Assembly: GCA_023634235.1 (NCBI GenBank)
Contig: JAMKCF010000020.1
Coordinates: forward strand, 3,844,001-3,908,000
Direction: 5' to 3'
Source: Pisaster brevispinus
Lineage: Eukaryota; Echinodermata; Asteroidea; Forcipulatida; Asteriidae
Length of the DNA stretch: 64,000 nt
The notes below the pieces were generated by a model. The model worked only from the letters and a program-made list of their open reading frames with translations. It made no database searches and had not been told where the DNA came from. Numbering within the stretch: the stretch's first letter is position 1; each line of letters starts with the position of its first letter. The translations under genes were made by a program, and so were the position numbers. This document shows positions 46,380 to 60,532 of this stretch, piece by piece.

Positions 46380-49300
46380 GATAACCACTGGGTTTAACAC
46401 GGCCAGAAATAATCTACTTCAAGTAGTAATATCAGCCAAAACTAGGGGCACAAGGGGGTGCACCATTTTTTCTAAGGGAGCACTTTTGGCCAAATAAAAC
46501 TGTAAAACATAAACAAGACTGCAGCTCATGATTCATTGAGTTTGTACACGTGCCTTGTGTTTACTTGTACTTAGTTGGTAGGTCAACTGTTGCTACCATC
46601 CATGACGGTAGCAACCTGGCATTACTCAAGAGCCTGGATATGTGGCATCAATTTCTGTTTGCCTTTTTCCTAAACTCTCCTCTTTTCAGTGCTCTCTTTA
46701 GGTCATTTGCTATTTGTTGTAAGATAATCTGCTGAGGATGTAAAAACAAATACATTGTCTGGGTGTAAATAGAAAAACAAAGTTATAAAAATGCTGACAA
46801 TTCTACCTACATGCTCATAAAATTCTGGTAATTTTCAATCTTAAAAGTGCAGATTTCAAATGGGGGGAACCCGGGGGTGGGGAGGGGGTCACAGACATCA
46901 ATGGGGACCCCTTACACATGCCACTCCTTAGTTACGCCACTGAGCAATATAAATCTCCAATCGATGTTTACATAATCGCGATACCATACACTTCAAAACA
47001 TATTTATTTATTTCAATAAAGCTTAACATTGTATAACATTTACAACCATTAAAAATTTGATAAATTTAAGAATTTGTGTGTATAAAGAACTAAAAAAGAT
47101 ACATAACTATTATCATTATTTATTATTATTTATTTGACCAAAACAATGCAAAATGTACAATAAATAATTAAATGCACATAATAATTATGAAAAAATGAGC
47201 AAGAAAGCAAACAAAATAAACAAAAGAAAATACGTAATTTAATAACTGTCAATGTTTAGGGAAAGTTATTTAGAAAATTGTAATCTGCTGTTGTGTATCA
47301 TAGTAAAATATTTGAAATTAATGTTATTATATTAAGTACATTTTTAAACATAATTAGTTGATTGGGTTAAAAGTACTCCGTGAAATTTGTGAGACTTTTT
47401 AGGAATCTGATCATTATTTCCGAAAGTATCGTCATGAAATGTAACAAAACAAAAGTGTATTCTCGAACCCCCCTCCCCCTCAAAAAAAAGAAAGAAGATA
47501 AAGGACAGACAGACAAACAGGCAGGCATACAGTTAAAAAACATACAGACAAGCAAACAAAAGACTGGCCAGAGGAAAACACCGCTTCAATCAAAATGTAG
47601 ACTTTTATTGTGAAATGATACGTCGTATATCAAGTTGTTATAAATTAATCAAAATCAAGTTTGATTTAAAATATTTTATGCAGCATTTAGTGTAACACAA
47701 GTGTATTGAGGATGGTTACTAAGGGCAACAGATTTTGCTAAAAATAGGACACCGATTGAAATTGGGCTTAAAATATGATGCCATATTTTATTTTGTTAGG
47801 AAATAGTTTTTGTTTAACAGGTTTAACATGAAGTACATTCTTTTACTCGGACTCCACAACAGCAATTCAATATTGTTTTGTGTAATTCCGGTGACTTTTG
47901 GCACATTAGACTATTTAAAAAAAAAAAAAAAAAAAAAGTAAAGTATGTTTATAGATGCAGTTCTAAACGCATATATCTTTGTTTTACTAGTGTTCCGTTT
48001 GTGTAATTGCAGTTGAGCTGGATGTCATGTAAACATTTAATTGTAACGTAGACAGCATGGATGTACAATGTCAATGAAAGAATAAATGAAACCATGGGAA
48101 AAAGGCATTATTTTTGCGAGTCCTTTGATTGTTCAGCACCTAAATGTTGTGCCAGATGTACACTTAACTTGGACTTCAGCAAAACTTAAACTTATACAAG
48201 ACTGCAGCTCATGATTCATTCTTGTACAAGGTTTGTACGCGTGCCTTGAGTGTACTTGTACTTTCTTGGTAGGTCAACTGTTCTACCATCCAACTAGAGT
48301 TTCTGTAAATGACCATCAATCCAGCGGTGTAGCCAGGTCCCCCCCCCCCACAAATTTCCGGTGCCCCCCCCCACCCTGGCAAAACAAATTTGTGATAGTG
48401 CTCACAAAAATAAAAAGAGGAAAATGCGTGGTTGCATCTAATGTAGTGAACGATCGCTATCGGGATCGCTACTGCGGCCACAAAATGCCAAGAACATAAG
48501 AGGATGGTGGGCCCTCTGCAGCATCCCCCTTCCAAAATAAAAGCATGACCCCCAAAACTGACAAACACATTCCCCCTGGCCCCCAACTTAATAGAGATGC
48601 CCCCTCCCCCCCCCACTTAAAAGCAATGGCCCCCATGAGCCCCCCCCCCCCCCCCACAGAAAATGTCCTGGCTTTGCTGCTGATTACTTCAAAAGAGGGC
48701 GCCGTTTATTCATCACTTTGCTTTGGCTACATTGAGCAGCTACACGGTACTGAATGAAAGCATTGTTTCCATGTTACCTCAGACATGGAACCTTTCCACG
48801 TTCCCATTATCCAAGTTATCAAGATTACTCAGTTAATTTTTAACATCAAAGGTAAACATTTGCAGAATCTTAGGCCATGTCCATTGTTCCAAACTGGCTA
48901 CTACAGCTACGGCTATGGCTGGCAATTTATCATGCGCTTAAGTCAAGGAAGTCCTTAGCAACCCTAAGCATCAGTTATAGCCACCAGTTCAGATGTAGCC
49001 ATAGTGTCTTGTGACCTGGTACGTTCAAACCTACATGTAGGAATTGTAAAAAATATCTAAAATACTTTGTAATGGTTTTTATTTTTGTTACTTGGTTTTA
49101 ATATCATTGTTTGGTGGATTCCCTTTTGTACTAGGTTATTAAACGTGCTATCCCCGCTCTTTGTGTGTTGTAATTTAGCCTATGAACATCATGAATGATA
49201 TCATTATTATTATACTTTGATGAGATCCGTAATTGCACTCAGACATAACCAAGCATCTTTGCATACACTACAAAAAATAGTTGTCAATACTTTCATGCGT

Positions 49301-51166
49301 AAAGAATAGCTCATATTTTTTGTTAACTCCTGTAGTTTTGCAGGGGGTGGTGTGGTGGAAGTAAACTGTATGTTACTTTCATTTGGTAAAACTAAAAAGG
49401 AAAGTCAAGAAACTTGTCCTCAACTTGTGTCAAACCTATGTGTTCTTTAACTGCTGCAAACAACCTGCACAAGGCACTGAAAGTCTGCTATGGTGTTCCA
49501 TATTTGCCAACATTATTCATCTTTAGAAAAAATGTGAAACTATAAAAAACAAATTAAACTGGAAAAAAAAGTGATGGGAAAAGAAGTGCAATGGAAACAA
49601 AATGAGACAGGCAAAACAAAGTTACACAAAAAGTCCATGTTTTAAAAAGTGATTTGGGGTTGAACAAAGTGGCAGTGGTACCGTTCTCTCCTATGAGGGT
49701 TGGTGGTTTGGACGCGGTCAGCTCTAGCTATTATTTTGGGGGGTTTAGTGGCAAATACAAATATTGTTACTACTTTAATTGCATGTATGGTTAATGTTAA
49801 TGACCAATTGTATGAACATGATTTGTATTCCTAAAAAAAATATTTCCATTTGTATCCATTCTGGTATTACAGTATGTATTACTGTAAACAAAAAATCTGA
49901 AAAATAATTGAGATGGGAAACTGCAGTTGGATTGATTGAAATATGGTCACAATGCAGACTTACTCACCAATCATGGGGTTAAAAGAGATTAAAACTATAT
50001 AAATAGAAATTTTGATGATAAAACCATACAAAATTCAGTCCAAATTGATTATACACACATTCCTATTCCAGCCTATACGTCCTTGGCCGACGCTTGAGCA
50101 ACTTTTTTCAACTGATAAAGAGAAGGTTTTCGTCTATCTTTATTAAACCGTAGACAAAGGGTTTTCGTAACGCTGGTGTCACAGTTATATCCATGGAAAA
50201 TATTGATTTCTTGGTGTACAATTTCCTGCTGGGATTCCCCACAGGGAGGGAACGTGTTTGAAACCAATCAGACTTTGCTTTGACTGTTTTATTGCTCAGC
50301 AGAGCCAAGCTCGACTGGTTGTCGCACAAACCTTTTCAGTTTACTTTTGTTTTACTATATTCATCCAGTGCTGAATGTCAAGCAAAAACTGTAAGATAAA
50401 AACTTGCTAATAACAAAATCATCAAGGTGTGAGTTTATCAGGATCTTTGCAGGAGCTTGGAATTTTGATTTTTAACAATTTCAGGCAAGGTTTTCTGAAA
50501 GTTGCATGGCCCGATTTTGCGACAAAAGGCTTTTTATTGATTAATCTTTTTTTATTATTAGATGTCGGGATCCCGGCGATAAATCATTTATAGATTTTGT
50601 AAAGCAGCCACTCATCATTGCCATCTTTTTGTATCAAACAATTCCTAAAACTTACATGTATGCTTATAACTGACTTTCTCAAATCTGTGCAATTAGCTTT
50701 TGAAAATTTAAATCTATTTTTTCGGCCAAAAGTCTGACCTACATGACCTAGCATCTTTGATGTGAGGGTATTCTCTTCTTGCATCAAAAACTTCATAATT
50801 GTATGGTGCTGTCATGGCTGTAACATAAAATTGAAGAATGTTTACATGTATTAGATTTGGACAGTCGCATCAAATCAATAATACAGCTTTGCTGATTATG
50901 CCATATGCTTGAAGTGACCTTGTGGTGTCGTGTCTTGTATTTAGTATCACCAGTCTAACCAAGCTAAAAATCATCTCGTCATTGCCGCACCCATGTTTCT
51001 ATTGGTAACCATGGCTGAGATTTATATGGTTACCATAGCTCCTGCATCCATACTTGTCTAGAGGAGCGGCATACCAAACTTGGATTAGTACAGAATTGAA
51101 TTTACGAGAATCGACAAGCTCATGAACGGGCGTCTCCTGCCTGAATGTTTCTGTCATGATCAAAAT
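46380..51166. other. Array spacer 2
   Basis: Closely matches spacer 1 (38734-43628), including the GTTACGCCACTGAGC repeat, the GACAGACAGACAAACAGGCA stretch and the poly-C tracts at 48340-48375 and 48600-48655. Differences are small indels and homopolymer lengths. It ends with the palindromic motif at 51004-51038. No gene was found. Confidence 0.7.
51004..51038. promoter_or_regulatory. Conserved palindromic motif upstream of array gene 3
   Basis: GGTAACCATGG and TATGGTTACCATA are present as in copies 1 and 2, about 130-160 bp before the start codon. Confidence 0.45.
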
Positions 51167-53833
51167 ATGGCTCTGATGACATCACTGTTTAAGGTTCTAC
51201 TGATATCGTCATTATCTATCCAAGGTAAGACTAGTTTCCTACGGCATATCAAACCATTATCTATTTTACAAATTAGTGAGTAGGCCTATAATTCGTAATG
51301 TAGCTTTCTTTATAGATGTTTAAAGTATTACCAGACAACCTGATGAGGAAAAAAGAAACCCATTAAACTACCAGGTCAGAATTGACCCGGATTCCGCGTA
51401 GCTGGGCTCTGACCCATGTCTGGGTCGGAATCCTGGGTCGGAATCATGGGGCAAGTTCGATCAGCGACCATTTGTCAACCACTAGTCAATGTTCCATGGT
51501 TACCTATGCATGAAATATATCCTGGGTACGAGGCAAAATCGCCCAATGGTCGACAATAGTCAACTATAGTCCCTTGATCGAACTTGCTCCTGGCAGACAA
51601 TTTCCAGACTGACCCGAAAACTGGCTACAAATGGAATTTGAATATTGATTATGAGTAATTTTGCCCAATTCTGGGTCATGTTCTAAGCCAAAAGTCTAAA
51701 CTGAAATGCAGTCATTTTCCCCGCCTTTTTAGTACAATTTGCAGCATTGTGGAGTAGTGCTTGGAGTACCTGCCAAAAGTAAAAACAAGTGTACCCTCTT
51801 TTAGAGATGACACATTCGTAACGGAACGCGATATCTCCCTGATTTGGCGCTATCGTGATAAAGTTTTTAGAGTTATCTTACTTTGAAGCCATTGAGGGCA
51901 ACTGCTATTTTCCATGTATGCTGTTTTATTACTTTTTAAAGCACTTGATATCATACTGCAGACTTGTATGATGTCATTACATATGAAACATACAGATGTA
52001 TGGCACTCTTCCTGTATAATGAGAGGGCCACAGGGTTTGTTTTCTCCTTAACATCAAATAACTGCTACCAAACTAACCCCAATGTTGTAATTATGTTTTT
52101 TGACATAAATTGTGATTCTTTCCGAATTCTTAATGCTGGACGGGTCAGTAATAATGTCAAAATTATTGAAACACTTCGAACAGCCTGAACATGTGAGGTT
52201 ATTTTTGTTTCCAGTTCAAGCCCATGTTTGCTACATTGGTCAAGAGCCAGCTGCTGAAAATGGATATCGCTGGTACATTGCTGAGAGAAACCTGTGTGCA
52301 TGCACAGAGTTTCGACTGGGTGGATTGAACAACAAACCACAACCTCGTCCCAGCGGAGTGGGTGATGTGTATTACATCCCATTCACAACAAACGAGGAGA
52401 AGATTCGTGAAGTGATTGGATGCAAGAATGGTATGTTTCATTCATGTGAATATCTCTTAATATCCAAAGGTTCCCCACTTTGCTGTATCTCTTTAATACT
52501 TTTTAGTAGGGGTTTAATTTGAGTACCAATTTCGTTGAAGGATTTTGGAGATTCTGATTTATCAGATTATTCTTGTATAATAAATCGCTATAGGTTGGGC
52601 ACAAACTGATGAAGAGGATTCCAAAGTCTGTGAGTGAGGATTTTCCATAAGAGGGTTGTGAGGCTCTGTTTCAGGCAGTACATTATTATTGGCTTTTAAG
52701 GAAGGGGAAAAACACAGCAACAGACTTAAATCAAGACTGAGGTAAACTTTGCTTTCTTCGATACCCGTGGGGTACTGTAGTATTTAAAAATCTTATACAA
52801 CAAGCAGTCTTTTCAGTAAACATCTGAAAAACATTTTTAATCAGTTGGGTGAGCTTTTTTATGGAAAAACACCAGCGTTTGACTCAAGCTGTTCTCTTGC
52901 TCAACGACTGCTAGTTGAAAAAGAATACTTTCATTACATTTCAGCAAGCGCAGTAATGCACGAATCACCATGTGACAGATTCACTTCTACAAGTAGTGGT
53001 GTCATTGAGAAAGTATCAAAAGTAGTACTACCATTGGAAATGGAGCTAACTATAGATCGACAAGAAAGTGTGACTCTATTCTTTGCTACCGAAGAGCCAA
53101 CAAGAGAAAATGGCATCTTCAAAGTGGGTAAGTGCTATTTCACGACTATAAATGTCTTGTCACTTGGGGCAATTGTTACTGGCAAATTGGAGGCAACAAA
53201 CTGTACAGCTTGCAAAAGAAACTCATTAGTGTTGCACAAGGGAAGTTTTCTTCTCTTACCATAGGCCCCTATCCTTTATTTGAAAAACAAAATGTAAATC
53301 CATGTAGTCTGCTTTCTTGGGGTTTGCCTAGAAATATTAGCATATAAATTAGTCCTGTGTGATTTGGGCTAAAGGGAAATTGCTGTAATTTTGTTTTATG
53401 TTTTATTTTTTCCCAAATAAGAAAGTTGTAAATTGTTCATGTCCTGTCTTGCAAAGCAAGATTTATATTATATTTTTAAATTACTTGGGAAGTTTCCCTA
53501 TTAGACGTAGCATTGATAATTGAAAACATCTTGTCTCTGTTTTATTTTATTTTTTTCTGTAAAGAGGTGGGGCCAGATTTCTCTTTGGCCATCTATTTCA
53601 GCAGTCGGCAACAACAGAAATTCACTTCAAGCTGGAACTTCATTGATTCAGCAGTCATGATAACATTTGATGGAATGAGCATCAATGTCGGGTTGAAAGG
53701 GATTCCTGAGTCATTCATCGAATACAGTTCAACTATCCCTTCTCTCGGGAGTGAGTGGTTCATTGGCCTCTACAGTAACTCAGTAGGTACAGTTTGGTCA
53801 TTTTATAAGCCGTGTGGCTTATTCAATAACTGA
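51167..53833 (+). CDS. Secreted cysteine-containing protein, array copy 3
   Basis: Exons 51167-51224, 52215-52430, 52945-53127 and 53565-53833 give 241 residues. The signal peptide is identical to copy 2 and all six cysteines are present. Exon 3 is 183 nt, one codon longer than in copies 1 and 2 (ENGIFKV against ENSIKV). Single differences include NEEKIREVIG, VLPLEMEL and QQQKFTSSWNF. It is intact at every splice site. Intron 1 has two 13-bp repeat units (51420-51445). Confidence 0.82.
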
Positions 53834-56800
53834 GATAACCACTGGGTTTAACACGGCCAAAAATAATCTACTTCAAGTAGTAATATCAGCCAAAACTAGG
53901 GGCACAAGGGGGTGCACCATTTTTTCAAAGGGAGCACTTATTGCCAATTAAAACTGTAAAACTTAAACAAGACTGCAGCTCATGATTCATTGAGTTTGTA
54001 CACGTGCCTTGTGTTTACGTGTACTTAGTTGGTAGGTCAACTGTTGCTACCATCCATGACGGTAGCAACCTGGCGTTACTCAAGAGCCTGGATATGTGGC
54101 ATCAACTTCTGTTTGCCTTTTTCCTAAACTCTCCTCTTTTCAGCACTCTCTTTAGGTCATTTACTATTTGTTGTAAGATAATCTGCTGAGGATGAAAAAA
54201 AACAAATACCTTGTCTGGGTGTAAATAGAAAAACAAAGTTATAAAAATGCTGACAATTCTACCTACATGCTCATGAAATGTAATATTTTATTCTGGTAAT
54301 TTTCAATCTTAAAAGTGCAGATTTCAAATGGGGGGGAACCCGGGGGTGGGGAGGGGCATCACATACATCAATGTGGACCCCTTACACATGCCCCTCCTTA
54401 GTTACTCCACTGAGCAATATAAATCTTCAATCTTCAATCTTCAGAACTCTCTTTTCTAAAAAAAACAAACCATATTTATTTATTTCAATGAAGCTTAACA
54501 TTGTTTAACATTTACAACCATTAAAAATTAGATAAATTTAAGTATTTAATTGTGTGTATAAAGAACTAAAAAAGATACATAACTATTATCAATATTTATT
54601 ATTATTTATTTGACCAAAACAGAGCAAAATGTACAATAAATAATTAAATGCACATAATAATTATGAAAAAATGAGCAAGGAAGCAAACAAAATAAACAAA
54701 AGAAAATACGTAATTTAATAACTGTAAATGTTTAGGGAAAGTTATTTAGAAAATTGTAATCTGCTGTTGTGTATCATAGTAAAATATTTGAAATTAATGT
54801 TATTATATTAAGTACATTTTTAAACATAAGTAGTTGATTGGGTTAAAAGTACTCCGTGAAATTTTTGAGACTTTTTAGGAATCTGATCATTATTTCCGAA
54901 AGTATCGTCATGAAATGTAACAAAACAAAAGTGTATTCTCGAACCCCCCTCCCCCTCAAAAAAAAGAAAGAAGATAAAGGACAGACAGACAAACAGGCAG
55001 GCATACAGTTAAAAAACATACAGACAAGCAAACAAAAGACTGGCCAGAGGAAAACACCGCTTCAATCAAAATGTAGACTTTTATTGTGAAATGATACGTC
55101 GTATATCAAGTTGTTATAAATTAATCAAAATCAAGTTTGATTTAAAATATTTTATGCAGCATTTAGTGTTACACAAGTGTATTGAGGATGGTTACTAAGG
55201 GCAACAGATTTTGCTCAAAATAGGACACCGATTGTAATTGGGCTTAAAATATGATGACATTATTTTGTTAGGAAATAGTTTTTGTTTAACAGGTTTAACA
55301 TGAAGTACATTCTTTTACTCGGACTCCACAACAGCAATTCAATATTGTTTTGTGTAATTCCGGTGACTTTTGGCACATTAGACTATTTAAAAAAAAAAAA
55401 AAAAAAAAAGTAAAGTATGTTTATAGATGCAGTTCTAAACGCATATATCTTTGTTTTACTAGTGTTCCGTTTGTGTAATTGCAGTTGAGCTGGATGTCAT
55501 GTAAACATTTAATTGTAACGTAGACAGCATGGATGTACAATGTCAATGAATGAATAAATGAAACCTTGACAATGGGAAAAAGGCATTATTTTTGCGAGTC
55601 CTTTGATTGTTCAGCACCTAAATGTTGTGCCAGATGTACACTTAACTTGGACTTCAGCAAAACTTAAACTTATACAAGACTGCAGCTCATGATTCATTCT
55701 TGTACAAGGTTTGTACGCGTGCCTTGAGTGTACTTGTACTTTCTTGGTAGGTCAACTGTTCCTACCATCCAACTAGAGCTTCTGTAAATGACCATCAATC
55801 CAGCGGTGTAGCCAGGTTCCCGCCCCCACAATTTTCCGGTGCCCCCCCCCCCCACCCCGGCAAAACAAATTTGTGATAGTGCTCACAAAAATAAAAAGAG
55901 GAAAATGCGTGGTTGCATCTAATGTAGTGAACGATCGCTATCGGGATCGCTACTGCGGCCACAAAATGCCAAGAACATAAGAGGATGGTGGGCCCTCTGC
56001 AGCATCCCCCTTCCAAAATAAAAGCATGACCCCCAAAACTGACAAACACATTCCCCCTGGCCCCCAACTTAATAGAGATGCCCCCTCCCCTCCCCCACTT
56101 AAAAGCAATGGCCCCCATGAGCCCCCCCCCCAGCTCTTTGTGTGTTGTAAGTTAGCCTATGAAAATGATGAATGATATTATTATTATACTTTGGTGAGAT
56201 CATTAATTGCACTCAGACATAACCAAGCATAACCAAGCATCTTTGCATACACATACAATACTTTCATGCGTGAAGAATAGCTCATATTTTTTTGTTAACT
56301 CATGAAATTTTGCAGGGAGTGGTGTGGTTGAAGTGAACTGTATGTTACTTTCTTTTGGTAAAACTAAAAAGGAAAGTCAAGAAACTTGTCCTCAACTTGT
56401 GTCAAACTGATGTGTTCTTTAACTGCTGCAACCAACCTGCACAAGGCACTGAAAGTCTGCTATGGTGTTCCATATTTGCCAACATTATTCATCTTTAGAA
56501 AAAATGTGAAACTAAGAAAAACAAATTAAACTAGAAAAAAAAGTGATGGGAAAAGAAGTGCAACGGAAACAAAATGAGACAGGCAAAAAAAAAGGTACAG
56601 AAAAAAAGCAATAGGGAAAACAATTTAACGCAAAAAAATGTGACGGAAATCACCAAAAAATCCATGTTTTAAAAAGTGATTTGGGGTTGAACAAAGTGGC
56701 AGCGGTACCGTTCTCTCCTATGAGGGTTTGTGGTTTGGACGCGGTTAGCTCTAGCTTCTATTTTTGGGGGGGTTTAGTGGCAAATACAAATATTGTTACT

Positions 56801-57891
56801 ACTTTAATTGCATGTATGGTTAATGTTAATGACCAATTCTATGAACATGATTTGTATTCCTAAAAAAAATTCTTTCCATTTGTTTCCATTCTGGTAAATA
56901 GTAGAAATTTTGATTATAAAACCATACAAAATTCAGTCCAAATTGATTATACACACATTCCCATTCCAGCCTATACGTCCTTGGCCAACGCTTGAGCAAC
57001 TTTTTTCCTGACAACTGATAAAGATTGGGTTTTCGTCTATCTTTATTAAACCGTAGAGAAAGGGTTTTCGTAACGCTGATGTCACAGTTACATCCATGGA
57101 AAATATTGATTTCTTGGTGTACAATTTCCTGCTGGGATTCCCCACAGGGAGGGAACGTGTTTGAAACCAATCAGACTTTGCTTTGACTGTTTTATTGCTC
57201 AGCAGAGCCAAGCTCGACTGGTTGTCGCACAAACCTTTTCAGTTTACTCTTTTTTTTACTGTATTCATCCAGTGCTGAATGTCAAGCAAAAACTGTGAGA
57301 TAAAAACCTGCTAATAACAAAATCATCAAGGTGTGAGTTTATCAGGATCTTTGCAGGAGCTTGGAATTATGATTTTTAACAATTTCAGGCAAGCGTTTCT
57401 GAAAGTTGCATGGCCCAATTTTCGACAAAAGGCTTTTTATTGATTAATCTTTTTTATTATTAGTTGTCAGTATCCCGGCGATAAATCATTTATAGATTTT
57501 TTAAAACAGTCACTTTTCAGTGCCATCTTTTTGTATTAAACAATTCCTAAAACTTTAGCTTATAATTGACTTTCTCAAATCTGTGCAATTAGCTTTTTAG
57601 AATTTTAACCTATTTTTTCGGCCAAAAGTCTGACCTACCTGACCTAGCATCTTTGATGTGAGGGTATTCTCTTCTTGCATCAAAAGCTTCATAATTGTAT
57701 GGTGCTGTCATGGCTGTAACATAAAATTGAAGAATGTTTACATGTATTAGATTTGGACAGTCGCATCAAATCAATAATACAGCTTTGCTGATTATGCCAT
57801 ATGCTTGAAGTGACATATGCTTGAAGTGACGAGAATCGACAAGCTCATGAACGGGCGTCTCCTGCCTGAATGTTTCTGTCATGATCAAAAT
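53834..57891. other. Array spacer 3, shortened
   Basis: Same content as spacers 1 and 2 but with deletions. About 500 bp is missing at the poly-C tract near 56130, about 150 bp near 56895, and about 190 bp just before pseudogene 4 near 57815-57830, where CATATGCTTGAAGTGAC is also duplicated. The last deletion removes the palindromic motif. No gene was found. Confidence 0.7.
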
Positions 57892-60532
57892 ATGGCTCTG
57901 ATGACATCACTGTTTAAGGTTCTACTGATATCGTCATTATCTATCCAAGGTAAGACTAGTTTCCTACGACATATCAAACCATTATCTATTGTACAAATTA
58001 GTGAGTAGGCCTATAATTCATAATGTAGCTTTCTTTATAGATGTTTAATGTATTATCAGACAACCTGATGAGGAAAAAAAACCCCATTAAACTACCAGGT
58101 CAGAATTGACCCGGATTCCGGGTAGCTGGGCTCTGACCCATGTCTGGGTCGGAATCCTGGGTCGGAATCCTGGGTCGGAATCCTGGGGCAAGTTCGATCA
58201 GCGACCATTTGTCAACCACTGGTCAATGATCCATGGTTACCTATGCATGAAATACATCGTTGGTACCAGGCAAAATCGCCCAATGGTCGACACTAGTCAA
58301 CTATAGTCCCTTGATCGAACTTGCTCCTGGTAGACAATTTCCAGGCTGACCCGGAAACTGGCTACAAATGGGATTTAAACTTGGATTATGAGTCTTAACT
58401 GAAATGCAGTCATTTTTCCGCCTTTTAAAAGTAAAATTTGCAACATTGTGGAGTAGTGCTTGGAGTAGCTGCCAAAAGTAAAAACAAGTGTACCCTCTTT
58501 TAGAGGTGATATTCGTAACTGAACGCGATATCTCCCTGATTTGGCGCTATCGTGATAACGTTTTTGAGTTATCTTACTTTGAAACCATTGAGGGCAACTG
58601 CTATTTACCATGTATGCTGTTTTATTACTTTTTAAAGCACTTGATATTATACTGCAGACTTGTATGATATCATTACATATGAAACAATATTGATCATAAA
58701 GCTTGATAATGATACTATGAAACATTCAGAGATATGGCACTCTTCCTCCATACTGAGACGGCCACAAGGTTTGTTTTCACTTTAACAACAAATAACTGCT
58801 ACCAAACCAACGTCAATGTGGTAATTATGTTGTTTGACATAAATTGTGATTCTTTACGAATTCTAAATGCTGGATTGGTCAGTAATAATGTATAAATTAT
58901 TGAAACACTTTGGTCAGCCTGAACATGTGGGGCTATTTTTGTTTCCAGTTCAAGCCCATGTTTGCTACATTTGTCAAGAGCCATCTGCTGAAAATGGATA
59001 TCGCTGGTACATTGCTAAGAGAAACTTGTGTGATTGCACAAAGTTTCGACTGGGTGGATTGAACAACAAACCACAACCTCGTCCCAGCGGAGTGGGTGAT
59101 GTGTATAACATCCCATTCACAACAAACAAAGAGAAGATTCGTGAAGTGATTGGATGCAAGAATGGTATGTTTCATTCATGTGAATATCTCTGAATATCCA
59201 AAGGTTCCCCACGTTGCTGTATCTCTTTAATACTTTTCAGTAGGGGTTTAATTTGAGTATCAATTTCGTTGAAGGATTTTGGAGAGTCTGATTTATCAGA
59301 TGATTCCGTTCATTCTTGGACAATCACAAACTGATGAAGAGGATTTCAAAGTCTGTGATTGAGGGTTTTCCATAAGAGGGTTGTGAGGCTCTGTTTCAGG
59401 CAGTACATTATTATTGGCTTTTAAGGAAGGGGAAAAACACAGCAACAGACTGAGGTAAACTTGGTTTTACTTTCTTCAATACCCGTTGAGTACTGTAATA
59501 GTTTAAAATTTAATACATTTTATACAACAAGCAATCTTTTCAGTAAACATCTGAAAAACATTTTTAATCAGTTGGGTGAGCTTTTTTATGCAAAAATAAT
59601 AGCGTTTGACTCAAGCTGTTCTCCATGCTCAACGACTGCAAGTTGAAAAAAGAGTATTTTCCTTAAATTTCAGCAAGTGCAGTAATGCGCGAATCATCAT
59701 GTGACAGATTCACTTCTACAAGTAGTGGTGTCATTGAGAAATATCAAAAGTAGAACTACCAGTGGAAATGGAACTAACTATAGATCGACAAGAAGGTGTG
59801 ATTCTATACTTTGCTACCGAAAAGCCAACAAACGAAAATAGCAAATTCACAGTGGGTAAGTGCTATTTCCCGACTGTAAACGTCTTGTCATATGGGGCAA
59901 TTTTTACTGGCAAATTGGAGGCAACAAACTGTACAGCTTGCAAAAGGAACTCTTCAGTTTTGCACAAGGGACATTTTCTTCTGTAAATACAGTTTACTTT
60001 TTTGGGGAGTGGAAAAAGTTGCATATAAACTATCCTTGTGTGACTTGGGCCCAAGTGCCTATTTGCTGTTACCTATTTATTTATTTATTGGCTTATTTTC
60101 AAATATGAAAGTTGTCAATTTGTATGTCCTTCCTTTCTAGCAAATCAAGATTTATATAAAAAAATTATATTTTAAAATTACCTGGTAAGGTTTCCCTGTT
60201 GCATGTAGCATTGATGCTTGAAAACATCTTTTCTTTGTTTTATTTTCTTCTGGAAAGAGGTAGGGCCAACGTTCCATTCAGCCATCTATTTCAACAATAG
60301 CCGATGGGAACGAAAGAAAGTCACTTCAAGCTGGAACTTCATTGATTCAGCAGTCATGATAACATGTGATGGAATGAGCATCAATGTCGGGTTGAAAGGG
60401 ATTCCTGAATCATTCATCGAATACAGTTCAACTATCCCTTCTCTCGGGAGTGAGTGGTTCATTGGCCTCTACAGTAACTCAGAAGGTACAGTTTGGTCAT
60501 TTTATAAACCGTGTGGTTTATTCAATAACTGA
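57892..60532 (+). pseudogene. Array copy 4, frameshifted pseudogene of the secreted protein
   Basis: Exons 57892-57949, 58949-59164, 59674-59855 and 60258-60532 correspond to those of copies 1-3, with good splice borders. In exon 3 the text GAGAAATATCAAAAG has one base less than GAGAAAGTATCAAAAG in copy 3. This brings TAG at 59751-59753 into frame after about 117 residues. Further marks of decay are Gly to Cys in YICQEP, Phe to Cys in MITCDGMS, a six-base insertion in exon 4 (SNSRWERKKV) and loss of about 190 bp upstream including the conserved palindromic motif. A truncated secreted peptide cannot be excluded. Confidence 0.82.
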
